A DNA stretch of 32,160 nucleotides from Bacillota bacterium (GTDB lineage Bacteria; Bacillota; Clostridia; Christensenellales; CAG-138): the NCBI GenBank assembly GCA_023393045.1, contig JAEWMV010000046.1:1-32160 (forward strand). The letters run 5' to 3'. A program made the translations under genes and the position numbers. Below, one piece after another: positions 16,657 through 24,854 of the stretch (positions are counted from its first letter, which is position 1; every line of letters starts with the position of its first letter). Under the pieces are notes generated by a model, which saw nothing but the letters and a program-made list of their open reading frames with translations, did not search any database and was not told the origin of the DNA.

Positions 16657-16994
16657 GAGCATACCCCCGTTTTATCCGCATTACTGTAGAATATGTGCGC
16701 GCAAAGCGCGCCGTGACAGGCGCATAGGAAGCCAATAAATGCAGGATTATCAAAATTAAAACTGCAATATTGATGTGCGCATTTTCCGTTGCTCGCAATT
16801 CTTCAGATCTGGGCACAGTCGCAACGGCAAAGAGCGATATTTTGAATTATCCATATAATACACTGATTGTTTAAAAGATAAGCCTGCCTTTTAACCGCAT
16901 AAGGACATCTGGGAGCATACGGGAGCAAAAGTAAGTCCGGTGCGTTGCAATGTAAAATATGCATAATTAAGAGCGATAATATTGCATAACCGCA
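16657..16994. other. AT-rich intergenic region without a gene
   Basis: No convincing ORF occurs between the glycosyltransferase and the glutamate synthase promoter. It holds a GCGCGC-AAA-GCGCGC hairpin (16697-16711), a direct repeat AAGAGCGATA (16830-16839 and 16969-16978), a 7-base direct repeat GGGAGCA at about 16911 and 16921, and a TATAAT at 16854 without a -35. The composition is clearly more AT-rich than the flanks. I see no known RNA family here. Confidence 0.4.
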
Positions 16995-17023
16995 TTGACA
17001 GGACAGCGGCTGGCGCGTATAAT
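16995..17023 (+). promoter_or_regulatory. Promoter of the glutamate synthase operon
   Basis: Perfect TTGACA (16995-17000), 17 bases and perfect TATAAT (17018-17023): the strongest promoter in the window, 82 bases before the first gene. Confidence 0.88.
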
Positions 17024-17048
17024 CCGAAATAAAAATATATTATATATA

Positions 17049-17085
17049 CAACGCCGCGGCTTTAAGGAAAAGCGCGCCGGCGTTG
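17049..17085 (+). promoter_or_regulatory. Leader hairpin before the glutamate synthase operon
   Basis: CAACGCCG (17049-17056) and CGGCGTTG (17078-17085) are exact complements. An inner GCTTT/AAAGC stem lies in the loop. The hairpin ends at the first base before the GAGGAGG ribosome site, so it may act in mRNA stability or translation control. No T-run follows, so it is not a terminator. Confidence 0.5.
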
Positions 17086-17105
17086 TGAGGAGGAGGACGA
17101 AAAAA

Positions 17106-18229
17106 GTGCGCAAGGATGAAATGCCCCGACAGTGGGAGGGCAATGTCAGGATACCGTCGGGGTGTGCGATCTCCGGCATCATCGCGACGGACGGCGCGAT
17201 GCTCGATGGAGAGAAAATCATCGAGCCATCGCCGTCATGCACGAGCGCTCAAACGGCTTGGGCGGCGGCTTCGCGGGGTACGGCATTTACCCGCAGTATA
17301 AGGACCTTTACGCGCTGCATATCTTCTATGAAAACCAAAAGAGCAGGGAAGCGTGTGAAGCGTTCATGGACAGGCATTACGACATCGTCAATCTCTCGCG
17401 CATCCCCGTGCGCCCAATGAAGGAGATCACGGGCGAGCCGCTGATATGGCGTTATTTCCTGCGGCCGCTGCCCACGCGCCTCGCGGCGAGCCAGCTTGAT
17501 GAAAACGAGTTCATCGTGCGCTCCGTCATGCGCGTCAATTCCGAAATTTCCGGCGCGTACGTGTTTTCCTGCGGCAAGAACATGGGCGTATTCAAGGCCT
17601 GCGGCTATCCGGAGGACGTGGGCCGCTACTACCGTCTTGAGGAATACGAGGGTTACTGCTGGACGGCGCACGGCCGTTATCCCACCAACACGCCGGGCTG
17701 GTGGGGCGGCGCGCATCCTTTCGGCATGCTCGATTACTCCGTCGTGCACAACGGGGAAATTTCGTCTTATGACGCAAACCGCCGCTTCATCGAGATGTTC
17801 GGCTATAATTGCACGCTGCAGACGGACACTGAGGTTATTTCCTACATACTCGATTATCTCATGCGTAAGCAGGGCATGAGCCTTGCCGAGACGGCAAACG
17901 TGATTGCCGCGCCCTTCTGGACGACCATCTCCCGCATGGACAAGGAGGAAAGGGAGCGCTTGACCTACCTTCGCAATGCTTACGCGAGTTTATTGATTAC
18001 AGGCCCCTTTTCCATTCTGGTGGGCTTCACGGGCGGCCTTATGGCCCTCAACGACAGGCTCAAGCTGCGCTCGCTGGTCGCTGCAAGAAAAGGCGCGCGC
18101 GTGTATGTGTCGAGCGAGGAATGCGGCATACGCGCCGTGGAGCCGGATATCGACGAGTTCTGGGCGCCGTGCGGCGGCATACCGGTCATCGTGCGTCTGG
18201 ATAAGGACGCGCTGGCCAGGGTCGCTTGA
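17106..18229 (+). CDS. Glutamate synthase amidotransferase subunit (archaeal type), -1 frameshift
   Basis: This is the class II glutamine amidotransferase domain (GltB1) of split glutamate synthase; it releases ammonia from glutamine. Translation should start at the GTG at 17106 (AGGAGGAGGA 9 bases upstream). That frame gives a short propeptide and then GCAISGI, with the nucleophile Cys20. The frame runs well to GEKII and then breaks. The family sequence resumes in the -1 frame as IAVMHERSNGLGGGFAGYGI from 17228. Reading E-A-I-A across 17223-17230 would restore the protein (about 374 residues), so one base appears to be missing near 17223-17227. After that the frame is intact to the stop at 18229, with TAHGRYPTNTPG, VVHNGEISSYDANR and QTDTEV. 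It is either a sequencing error, a true mutation or recoding. The next two subunits are intact, so an error is quite possible. Confidence 0.85.
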
Positions 18230-18244
18230 GGAAGGAATGGGGAA

Positions 18245-19750
18245 ATGGCCGTCAATTTTCAATACAGCGAGCATGAGGTGGTCCGCGATTTTTCCCGCTG
18301 CGTCGCCTGCCGCGTGTGCGAGAGGCAATGTGCAAACGAAGTGCACCGCTTTGACCCCGGCACGGGGCGGATGGCGGCGGACGAGAGCAGGTGCGTGGAC
18401 TGCCACCGCTGCGTGGCGCTGTGTCCCGCGCGCGCTCTTAAAATCGTCAAAAATGACCTTGGGTTCAAGGAGAGCGCCAACTGGTCGGGCGAGGCCATTA
18501 TCGACATATACAAGCAGGCGGCCACGGGCGGCGTTCTGCTCTCCTCCATGGGTACGCCCAGGGACTATCCCGTCTATTGGGACAAAATCCTCATCAATGC
18601 CTCGCAGGTGACAAACCCTTCCATCGACCCTCTGCGCGAGCCTATGGAAACGCGCACGTTCCTTGGCAAAAAGCCAGCGGGCATACGGCGGGACAAGAAC
18701 GGAAATCTCATCACGAAAATGGAACCGCAGTTGACGCTTGCGACGCCCATCCTGTTTTCGGCGATGAGCTTCGGCTCCATCTCCTACAACGCGCACCACA
18801 GTCTTGCCAGAGCGGCGAAGAGCCTGGGCATCTACTACAATACGGGCGAGGGCGGCTTGCACGAGAACCTTTATCAATATGGCGCCAACACCATCGTTCA
18901 GGTCGCCTCGGGCCGCTTCGGCGTGCATCCGGATTATCTTCGCGCGGGCGCGGCCATCGAAATCAAGATGGGGCAAGGGGCGAAGCCGGGCATAGGCGGC
19001 CATCTGCCCGGCGCGAAAATCGTGGGGGACGTGGCAAAAACGCGCATGATCCCCAAGGGCACGGACGCCATTTCTCCCGCGCCGCACCATGATGTCTACT
19101 CCATCGAGGATTTGCGCCAGCTTGTGTTTTCCATCAAGGAGGCGACGCATTTCGAGTTGCCCGTCATCGTGAAAATCGCAGCGGTGCACAACGTTGCCGC
19201 GATAGCCAGCGGCGTCGCGCGAAGCGGCGCGGACATCATCGCCATAGACGGCTTTCGCGGCGGCACGGGCGCCGCGCCCACGCGCATACGGGACAATGTG
19301 GGCATCCCCATCGAGCTGGCGCTTGCGAGCGTGGACGAACAGCTTCGCCGCGAGGGCATCCGCTCGGATGTTTCCGTCCTGGCGGGCGGCAGCATACGAA
19401 ACAGCGCGGACATCGTCAAGGCCGTCGCGCTGGGCGCGGACGCCGTGTATATTGCGACGGCGCCTCTGCTCGCACTCGGCTGCCACCTGTGCCGCAGCTG
19501 CCATCTCGGGCGGTGCAACTGGGGCATCGCCACGCAGCGGCCGGACCTTGTAAAACGGCTCAACCCAGAAATCGGGACGGAAAGGCTCGTCAACCTCGTC
19601 ACCGCCTTCACGCACGAAATCAAGGAGATGATGGGAGGGATGGGCATCAACTCCATCGAGGCGCTGCGCGGCAACAGGCTGATGCTGCGCGGCGTGGGAC
19701 TCAACGAAAAAGAGCTTTCTATCCTCGGCATCAGGCACGCGGGCGAGTAA
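18245..19750 (+). CDS. gltB: Glutamate synthase FMN subunit with N-terminal ferredoxin domain
   Basis: The 501-residue product has two [4Fe-4S] ferredoxin motifs (C19, C22, C25, C29 and C50, C53, C56, C60). The FMN-binding synthase barrel follows: FSAMSFGSIS at 171-180, GEGGLHE, KMGQGAKPGIGGHLPG and IDGFRGGTGAAP. The 3Fe-4S ligands are C413-x5-C419-x4-C424 in the GCHLCRSCHLGRC segment. It converts 2-oxoglutarate plus ammonia to glutamate with electrons passed through the iron-sulfur centres. The ferredoxin domain suggests reduced ferredoxin or a separate small subunit as donor; no gltD is in the window. It starts 15 bases after the amidotransferase gene with a GGAATGGGG-type site. Confidence 0.95.
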   Translation: MAVNFQYSEHEVVRDFSRCVACRVCERQCANEVHRFDPGTGRMAADESRCVDCHRCVALCPARALKIVKNDLGFKESANWSGEAIIDIYKQAATGGVLLSSMGTPRDYPVYWDKILINASQVTNPSIDPLREPMETRTFLGKKPAGIRRDKNGNLITKMEPQLTLATPILFSAMSFGSISYNAHHSLARAAKSLGIYYNTGEGGLHENLYQYGANTIVQVASGRFGVHPDYLRAGAAIEIKMGQGAKPGIGGHLPGAKIVGDVAKTRMIPKGTDAISPAPHHDVYSIEDLRQLVFSIKEATHFELPVIVKIAAVHNVAAIASGVARSGADIIAIDGFRGGTGAAPTRIRDNVGIPIELALASVDEQLRREGIRSDVSVLAGGSIRNSADIVKAVALGADAVYIATAPLLALGCHLCRSCHLGRCNWGIATQRPDLVKRLNPEIGTERLVNLVTAFTHEIKEMMGGMGINSIEALRGNRLMLRGVGLNEKELSILGIRHAGE

Positions 19751-19762
19751 GAGGGCGTGCAT

Positions 19763-19801
19763 ATGAAGCAAACCATAGATATAAAGGAGATTGTACCATG
19801 A
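19763..19801 (+). CDS. Possible 12-codon coupling ORF before gltB3
   Basis: An ATG preceded by AGAGGG reads MKQTIDIKEIVP, and its TGA overlaps the next start as ATGA. It could couple translation of the following gene, or be an accident. The peptide itself resembles no known product. Confidence 0.3.
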   Translation: MKQTIDIKEIVP

Positions 19802-20520
19802 TTACGATTGACGCAAAGGGGCTGGGTTTTCGCGAGCTTAATGAAAGGCTCTATAATACAAGGGAGAAGGAGATATTCGTCACCTCCTGCATGGGACAAA
19901 GGTACCTTGGAAACGGACTTCGGGATAAGCGCATCCGCGTGAAAGGGATTCCCGGCAACGCGCTCGGCTCCTATATGGACGGCGCTTCTATCGAGCTCGA
20001 GCAAAACGCGCAGGACGCTACCGGGGACACCATGAACGACGGGCTGCTCATTGTGCGCGGCTGCGCGGGGGACGCCACGGGCTATTCCATGCGCGGCGGC
20101 AAAATCTATGTGCGCGGCAACACGGGCTACCGCTGCGGCGTGCACATGAAGGCATATGCCCAAAAGCGCCCGCTCATCGTGGTGGGCGGCTGCGCGGGCA
20201 GCTTCGTGGGCGAGTATCAGGCGGGCGGCGAAATCTATGTGCTCGGATTGAACGAGGATGTAAAAACGCCTGTGGGCTATTTCTGCGGCACGGGCATGCA
20301 CGGCGGCGCCATCTACCTGCGCGCACGCGCGCTCCCCCCCGACCTGCCCGCACAGGTGAGCGCGCGTGCCGCCGGGGACAAGGACAAGGCGCACATCAAG
20401 GAGCAGATCTCCGGGTTCTGCGCGTTTTTTAAATTGGATATCGCCTCCATACTTGCTTCCCGCTTCTTTGTGCTCACCGCGGACGCCGCCAATCTCTACC
20501 GGCAGATGTACACGCATTGA
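19798..20520 (+). CDS. Glutamate synthase GXGXG (GltB3) subunit
   Basis: The 240-residue product is the right-handed beta-helix domain found at the C-terminus of GltB and here encoded separately. It opens with the typical MITIDAKGLGFRELNERL and carries the repeated Gly motifs (GNALGSYMDGASIELEQNAQ, then GDATGYSMRGGKIYVRGNTG and GGCAGSFVGEYQAGGEIYVL). It is a structural subunit that helps link the amidotransferase and FMN sites. The start has AAAGGAG 8 bases upstream. It ends the three-gene glutamate synthase operon; no terminator is visible after it. Confidence 0.93.
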   Translation: MITIDAKGLGFRELNERLYNTREKEIFVTSCMGQRYLGNGLRDKRIRVKGIPGNALGSYMDGASIELEQNAQDATGDTMNDGLLIVRGCAGDATGYSMRGGKIYVRGNTGYRCGVHMKAYAQKRPLIVVGGCAGSFVGEYQAGGEIYVLGLNEDVKTPVGYFCGTGMHGGAIYLRARALPPDLPAQVSARAAGDKDKAHIKEQISGFCAFFKLDIASILASRFFVLTADAANLYRQMYTH

Positions 20521-20617
20521 AGCAGATTGCTCTCATACGCGGAGATTGCGGACGCCGATCAAAAAGCCGGGTGAATACGCGCTGCATGCGCTTGTGAAAG
20601 TCCGTATACTTATCCTA

Positions 20618-20647
20618 TTGACAGTCTCATAAAGCCTGTGATATCAT
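20618..20647 (+). promoter_or_regulatory. Promoter of the LeuA-like gene
   Basis: Perfect TTGACA (20618-20623), 18 bases and TATCAT (20642-20647), 150 bases before the LeuA-like start. Confidence 0.65.
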
Positions 20648-20796
20648 GCACCAATAACGTTTGGTAGCACGTCTGCTTTTGTTAGAAGCGGATTGTGTTC
20701 ATATCAATAACAGGTCCATGCGGCACGTCCTTGAAGTCGCCTTTTGGCGGTCTCAGGGATATTTTATTAGCCGGCGTGGCCAGAAGGAGTAACGCC
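20648..20796 (+). promoter_or_regulatory. Structured leader of the LeuA-like gene
   Basis: A leader of about 140 bases separates promoter and start. TCTGCTT and AAGCGGA (about 20671-20691) form one hairpin. CGCC (20738-20741) and GGCG (20746-20749) can form another. GGCGT (20773-20777) pairs with ACGCC (20792-20796) and encloses the AAGGAG ribosome site at 20784-20789, directly against the ATG. Because CGCC at 20738 could instead pair with GGCG at 20773, two exclusive states can be drawn. No known riboswitch motif or T-box sequence is recognised. Confidence 0.35.
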
Positions 20797-22218
20797 ATGG
20801 AAACCCTTTTCATTTCCGATGTGACCCTGCGCCAAGAAGTCAAACGGTCCGAAGCAGCACTTAGCTTCCGCGAGAAGCTGGAGATCGCCCGCTCCCTTGA
20901 CCGACTTCGACTTTATGCCGTAGAGCTACCGGTCATGGAGAATGAAAAGGCCGATGGCCTGCTCGTAAAATCGATTGCTTCCGCGGTGAGGGAAAGCCGC
21001 GTCGCGCTGCCCGTCGCGCTCTCGAGCGAGGGCGTGGAAGCCGCGTGGAAGGCGCTTAGCGGCGCTTCGCATCCCTGCCTGCAGGTGCGCGTACCCACCT
21101 CCACCGCGCAGATGGAATACATCTGCCATAAAAAGCCGGATCAGATGCTCGGACTTATCGCGGAGCTCGTCTGCGCCGCCAAGGCGCGCTGTCCCGAGGT
21201 GGAGTTTGAGGCGCTCGACGCGACGCGAAGCGAGCGCGATTTCCTCTACCGCGCCATCGACGCGGCCGTTGCCGCGGGCGCGGACACCGTGACGCTCTGC
21301 GACAATTCCGACGGCATGCTGCCCGGGGAATTCGGCCGTTTCGTCGAGGATGTCTATGCCCATGTGCCTGCGCTGAAAGGAAAAAAGCTCGGCGTGCAGT
21401 GCACGGACGCGCTGCATCTTGCGGCCGCATGCGCCCTCGCCGCGATCTCGGCGGGCGCAAGGCTCGTCAAGACCGACACGGGCGAGGACAACCTGCTTTC
21501 GCTTGAGACCTTCGCGGGGATTCTGCGCGCGCGCGGCATGGATATGGGCGTGGGCGCGGATATCGCGATGACGGAGCTTTTGCGCACGACCGGCCAGCTT
21601 CGCTGGATGGTCAGCCTCAAGCGCGGCGGCGCCACGCCCTATGACAACAGCGTGCAGCGCAAGGTGGACGAGAACTTTAAACTCTCCCACGAGAGCGGCC
21701 TTTCGGATATCGCCGCCGCCGTGGAAAAGCTCGGCTACGACCTCTCGGAGGAGGACAACGCCAGGGTTTACAACGCGTTTCGCCTCATTGCGGATAAAAA
21801 GGACGTGGGGGAAAAGGAGCTTGACGCCATCGTAGCCGCCGCCGCGCTGCAGGTTCCGCCCGCGTATACGCTGGAAAGTTATGTCATCAACAGCGGCAAT
21901 GTGATTACCGCCACGGCGCACATTAAGCTCGTTAGGCAGGGTAAGACGCTGCAGGGCTTCGGCCTGGGCGACGGCCCCATCGACGCGTCCTTCCTCGCCA
22001 TTGAGCAGATCATCGGCCATCACTATGAACTGGACGATTTCCAGATTCAGGCCGTGACTGAGGGACGGGAGGCTATGGGCTCCGCTTTGGTGCGCCTTCG
22101 CGCGAACGGCAAGCTCTATTCCGGCAAGGGCATCTCCACGGACATCATCGGCGCGAGCATACACGCCTACCTCAATGCGCTCAACAAGATCGTCTATGAG
22201 GAGGGCGCCAGACAATGA
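20797..22218 (+). CDS. LeuA-like (isopropylmalate synthase family) protein without HxH motif
   Basis: The 473-residue product aligns by eye with 2-isopropylmalate synthase-type DRE-TIM barrels followed by a LeuA regulatory domain (about 350-470; SYVINSGNVITATAHIKL, then GPIDASFLAIEQIIG and STDIIGASIHAYLNALNKI). Key residues are altered. The first motif reads DVTLRQEV instead of DTTLRDGEQ, keeping D8 and R12. The metal-binding HCHND motif reads QCTDA at 201-205, so both His ligands are missing. It may have different chemistry or act as a non-catalytic sensor using the leucine-binding-type domain. The ATG at 20797 (AAGGAG 7 bases upstream) is preferred to an in-frame 20695 start. Its stop overlaps the next gene by 4 bases (ATGA), so both products are made together. 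Confidence 0.8.
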   Translation: METLFISDVTLRQEVKRSEAALSFREKLEIARSLDRLRLYAVELPVMENEKADGLLVKSIASAVRESRVALPVALSSEGVEAAWKALSGASHPCLQVRVPTSTAQMEYICHKKPDQMLGLIAELVCAAKARCPEVEFEALDATRSERDFLYRAIDAAVAAGADTVTLCDNSDGMLPGEFGRFVEDVYAHVPALKGKKLGVQCTDALHLAAACALAAISAGARLVKTDTGEDNLLSLETFAGILRARGMDMGVGADIAMTELLRTTGQLRWMVSLKRGGATPYDNSVQRKVDENFKLSHESGLSDIAAAVEKLGYDLSEEDNARVYNAFRLIADKKDVGEKELDAIVAAAALQVPPAYTLESYVINSGNVITATAHIKLVRQGKTLQGFGLGDGPIDASFLAIEQIIGHHYELDDFQIQAVTEGREAMGSALVRLRANGKLYSGKGISTDIIGASIHAYLNALNKIVYEEGARQ

Positions 22219-24722
22219 AGCTTTCCTTTTCAACGCGAGGCTGGGGCGCTTCTTCCCTGGAGGAATACATCGCCCCGGCGAAAGCCGTGGGGTTCTCCGG
22301 CATCGAGCTCTACGGCATCGTCGATTCGCCCTGGACGGCGGACGGCGCGCCCTTTAGCCGAAACAGCGCGGCGCGCACCGTGCGAAGGCTCTTTGACGAG
22401 GGCCTGCGCCTCGTCTGCCTCGACGCGACAGAGGATATTTCAAGCGACAAGGCAAGTGGCGAGCTTCGCGCCTGCATCCGCCTCGCGCATGATTTTTCGA
22501 TTCCCTACGTCCGCGTCCGCGCGCACGACGCGTCGGAGGCGGGCGTCGCCAGCGCCCATGATTGCATCGCCCGGGCGCTGCCCTATGCGAAGGAGCAGGG
22601 CGTAACGCTCTTGGTTGAAACCGTGGGCGTGTTTTCGGACACGGCCAAACTGCAGGAATTCCTCATGCGCTTTTCGAGCGACAGCCTCGCCGCGCTCTGG
22701 GATTTGCACCATCCCTATTTCGACCATGGCGAAAGTCCGGAAACCAGCATCAAAAACCTCGGCGCGTACGTCAAGCACGTGCATGTCAAGGATTCCGCCC
22801 CGGAAAATGGGAGCCGGGCGTATTGCCTGCCCGGCGAGGGCGAACTTCCCATGGCGGAGCTCATGGGCGCGCTTGCCTCCATCAATTACGACGGGTTCAT
22901 TTCCCTCGAGTGGGATCCCGCGTGGATGCCGGAGCTTGCCGACATGGAAAGCGTGCTGGCGCATTTTGCAAACTATATGCAGCGCTTCGGCGCGACCGCA
23001 AGGAATAAGCCGCACCTTTATAAAAACAAGGCGGGCACGGGCAGTTTTGTCTGGCGCAAGGACATCCTCATCGACGCCACGTTTTCCCGCGTGCTCGATC
23101 GCATGGCGGACGAGTTCCCGGATCAGTACGCCTTCAAGTACACCACGCTCGACTACACGCGCACCTACGCGGAGTTTCGGGAGGATGTCGACAACTGCTG
23201 CCGCGCGCTCATTTCATTGGGAGTGAAACCCGGAAGCCACGTCGCAGTCTGGGCGACCAACCTGCCGCAATGGTACGTTGCCTTCTGGGCGGCGACCAAG
23301 ATCGGCGCGGTGCTCGTGACCGTCAATACGGCCTATAAAATCCACGAGGCGGAGTATCTCTTGCGCCAGTCGGATACGCATACGCTCATCATGGAGCAGG
23401 GGTATCGCGATTCGGACTACGCGGGCATCATACGCGAAATCTGCCCCGAGCTTTTCGACACCAAGCCCGGGGAGGCGCTGCACAGCCGCAGGCTGCCCTT
23501 CCTTCGAAACGTCGTCACCGTGGGCTTTCGCCAGCCCGGCTGCCTCACGTGGGAGGAAATGCTCGCCAAGGCCATCCATACGCCCATTGAGGAGGTGCAT
23601 CGCCTCGCCGCCGCGGTCGACCCGCACGACGTGTGCAACATGCAGTATACCTCGGGCACCACGGGCTTCCCAAAGGGCGTGATGCTCACGCATTACAACA
23701 TCGTCAACAACGGCAAGTGCATCGGCGACAGGATGGATTTATCCACGGCGGATCGCATGATGATACAGGTGCCCATGTTCCATTGCTTCGGCATGGTGCT
23801 CGCCATGACCGCCGCCATGACGCACGGTGCCACCCTGCTGCCGCTGCCGTACTTTTCGCCGAAGCCCGCGCTTGCCTGCGTCGATCAGGAGCGCATCACC
23901 TGCTTCCACGGCGTGCCCACGATGTTCATCGCCATGCTGGAGCATCCGGACTTTGCAAAGACGGATTTTTCAAGCGCCCGCACGGGCATCATGGCAGGCA
24001 GTCCCTGTCCCATCAGCGTCATGCGCGACGTGCTTGAGAAGATGCACATGAACGAAATCACCATCGTGTTCGGCCAGACGGAGGCTTCCCCCGGCTGCAC
24101 GATGAGCTCCACGGACGACCCCATCGAGGTGCGCGTGGGCACGGTGGGGCGCGCGCTGCCCGAGGTAGAATGCCGCATCGTGGATCCCGAAACGGGCGAG
24201 GAGATGCCCGTAGGCGAAATCGGCGAGTTCGTGGCGCGCGGCTACAACATCATGAAGGGGTATTACAAAATGCCCGGCGCGACGCGCGCCGCCATAGACC
24301 GGGAGGGGTGGCTCCACACGGGCGACCTCGCGTGCAAGACGCCCGAGGGCAACTACCGCATCACGGGCCGCCTTAAGGACATGATCATACGCGGCGGCGA
24401 GAACATCTACCCCAAGGAAATCGAGGAATTCCTCTACACGCACCCCAAAGTGAAGGACGTGCAGGTCATCGGCGTGCCGGACGAACAGTACGGCGAGGAG
24501 ATCATGGCCTGCGTCATCCTCAAGGAGGGGGAGACGGCCACGGAAAAGGAAATTCAGGATTATGTGCGCGCGAACATGGCAAAGCACAAGGTGCCGCGCT
24601 ACGTGGACATGGTTACGGAATTCCCCATGAACGCGGCGGGGAAGATACTCAAGTACAAGATGCGCGAGGACGCGGTAGAAAAGCTCAAGCTGCAAAAGGC
24701 TGCGTCGGTCGAAACCGCGTAA
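22215..24722 (+). CDS. Fusion of xylose-isomerase-like TIM barrel and acyl-CoA synthetase
   Basis: The 835-residue protein has two parts. Residues 1-260 are a sugar phosphate isomerase/epimerase-like (AP endonuclease 2 type) barrel with plausible metal ligands E135 (LLVETVG), D163 (LWDLHHP), H188/H190 (KHVHVKD) and E232 (SLEWDP). Residues 280-835 are an AMP-forming ligase of the FadD/ACSF2 type: YTSGTTGFPKG (478-488), IVFGQTEASPG, HTGDLA (701-706), GRLKDMIIRGGENIYP (718-733) and the C-terminal catalytic K810 in NAAGK. The ligase should activate a carboxylic acid to its CoA thioester with ATP. The barrel's job is unknown; it might make or release the acid from a sugar-like precursor. No frame break or stop separates the two halves. 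It overlaps the LeuA-like gene, so the two probably work together. Confidence 0.88.
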   Translation: MKLSFSTRGWGASSLEEYIAPAKAVGFSGIELYGIVDSPWTADGAPFSRNSAARTVRRLFDEGLRLVCLDATEDISSDKASGELRACIRLAHDFSIPYVRVRAHDASEAGVASAHDCIARALPYAKEQGVTLLVETVGVFSDTAKLQEFLMRFSSDSLAALWDLHHPYFDHGESPETSIKNLGAYVKHVHVKDSAPENGSRAYCLPGEGELPMAELMGALASINYDGFISLEWDPAWMPELADMESVLAHFANYMQRFGATARNKPHLYKNKAGTGSFVWRKDILIDATFSRVLDRMADEFPDQYAFKYTTLDYTRTYAEFREDVDNCCRALISLGVKPGSHVAVWATNLPQWYVAFWAATKIGAVLVTVNTAYKIHEAEYLLRQSDTHTLIMEQGYRDSDYAGIIREICPELFDTKPGEALHSRRLPFLRNVVTVGFRQPGCLTWEEMLAKAIHTPIEEVHRLAAAVDPHDVCNMQYTSGTTGFPKGVMLTHYNIVNNGKCIGDRMDLSTADRMMIQVPMFHCFGMVLAMTAAMTHGATLLPLPYFSPKPALACVDQERITCFHGVPTMFIAMLEHPDFAKTDFSSARTGIMAGSPCPISVMRDVLEKMHMNEITIVFGQTEASPGCTMSSTDDPIEVRVGTVGRALPEVECRIVDPETGEEMPVGEIGEFVARGYNIMKGYYKMPGATRAAIDREGWLHTGDLACKTPEGNYRITGRLKDMIIRGGENIYPKEIEEFLYTHPKVKDVQVIGVPDEQYGEEIMACVILKEGETATEKEIQDYVRANMAKHKVPRYVDMVTEFPMNAAGKILKYKMREDAVEKLKLQKAASVETA

Positions 24723-24805
24723 GGAATGTCCCGAAAAAAGGGGATTCCCGCGCGCCCCGCATACCCTGCAAAATATCCGGCCGCAAAAAATTGCGAAATT
24801 GGGCG

Positions 24806-24834
24806 TTGACAAAACGCACCCCGGCTGATATTAT
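24806..24834 (+). promoter_or_regulatory. Promoter of the first T-box unit
   Basis: Perfect TTGACA (24806-24811), 17 bases and TATTAT (24829-24834), placing the transcript start about 20 bases before the T-box stem I. Confidence 0.8.
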
Positions 24835-24854
24835 GCAATACAATTGAATATCAA

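Noticed and set aside
16854..16859. TATAAT in the gap before the glutamate synthase operon as a second promoter
   Set aside because: No -35 at a usable distance on either strand, in an AT-rich stretch where such hexamers occur by chance.
17990..19771. 593-codon open frame on the minus strand opposite the glutamate synthase genes
   Set aside because: It is a mirror frame of GC-rich coding sequence; the plus strand encodes clear GltB motifs and the minus product resembles nothing. Other long antisense frames (8634-9914, 19096-20517, 20926-22233, 26073-27341, 28798-30066) were rejected for the same reason.
20718..20792. 24-codon leader peptide before the LeuA-like gene
   Set aside because: It has no good ribosome site and only one Leu and two Val codons, so it does not look like an attenuation peptide.
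24723..24748. Hairpin after the TIM-barrel-ligase gene as terminator
   Set aside because: GGAAT/ATTCC and CCC/GGG pair well but no T-run follows, so I do not call it an intrinsic terminator.
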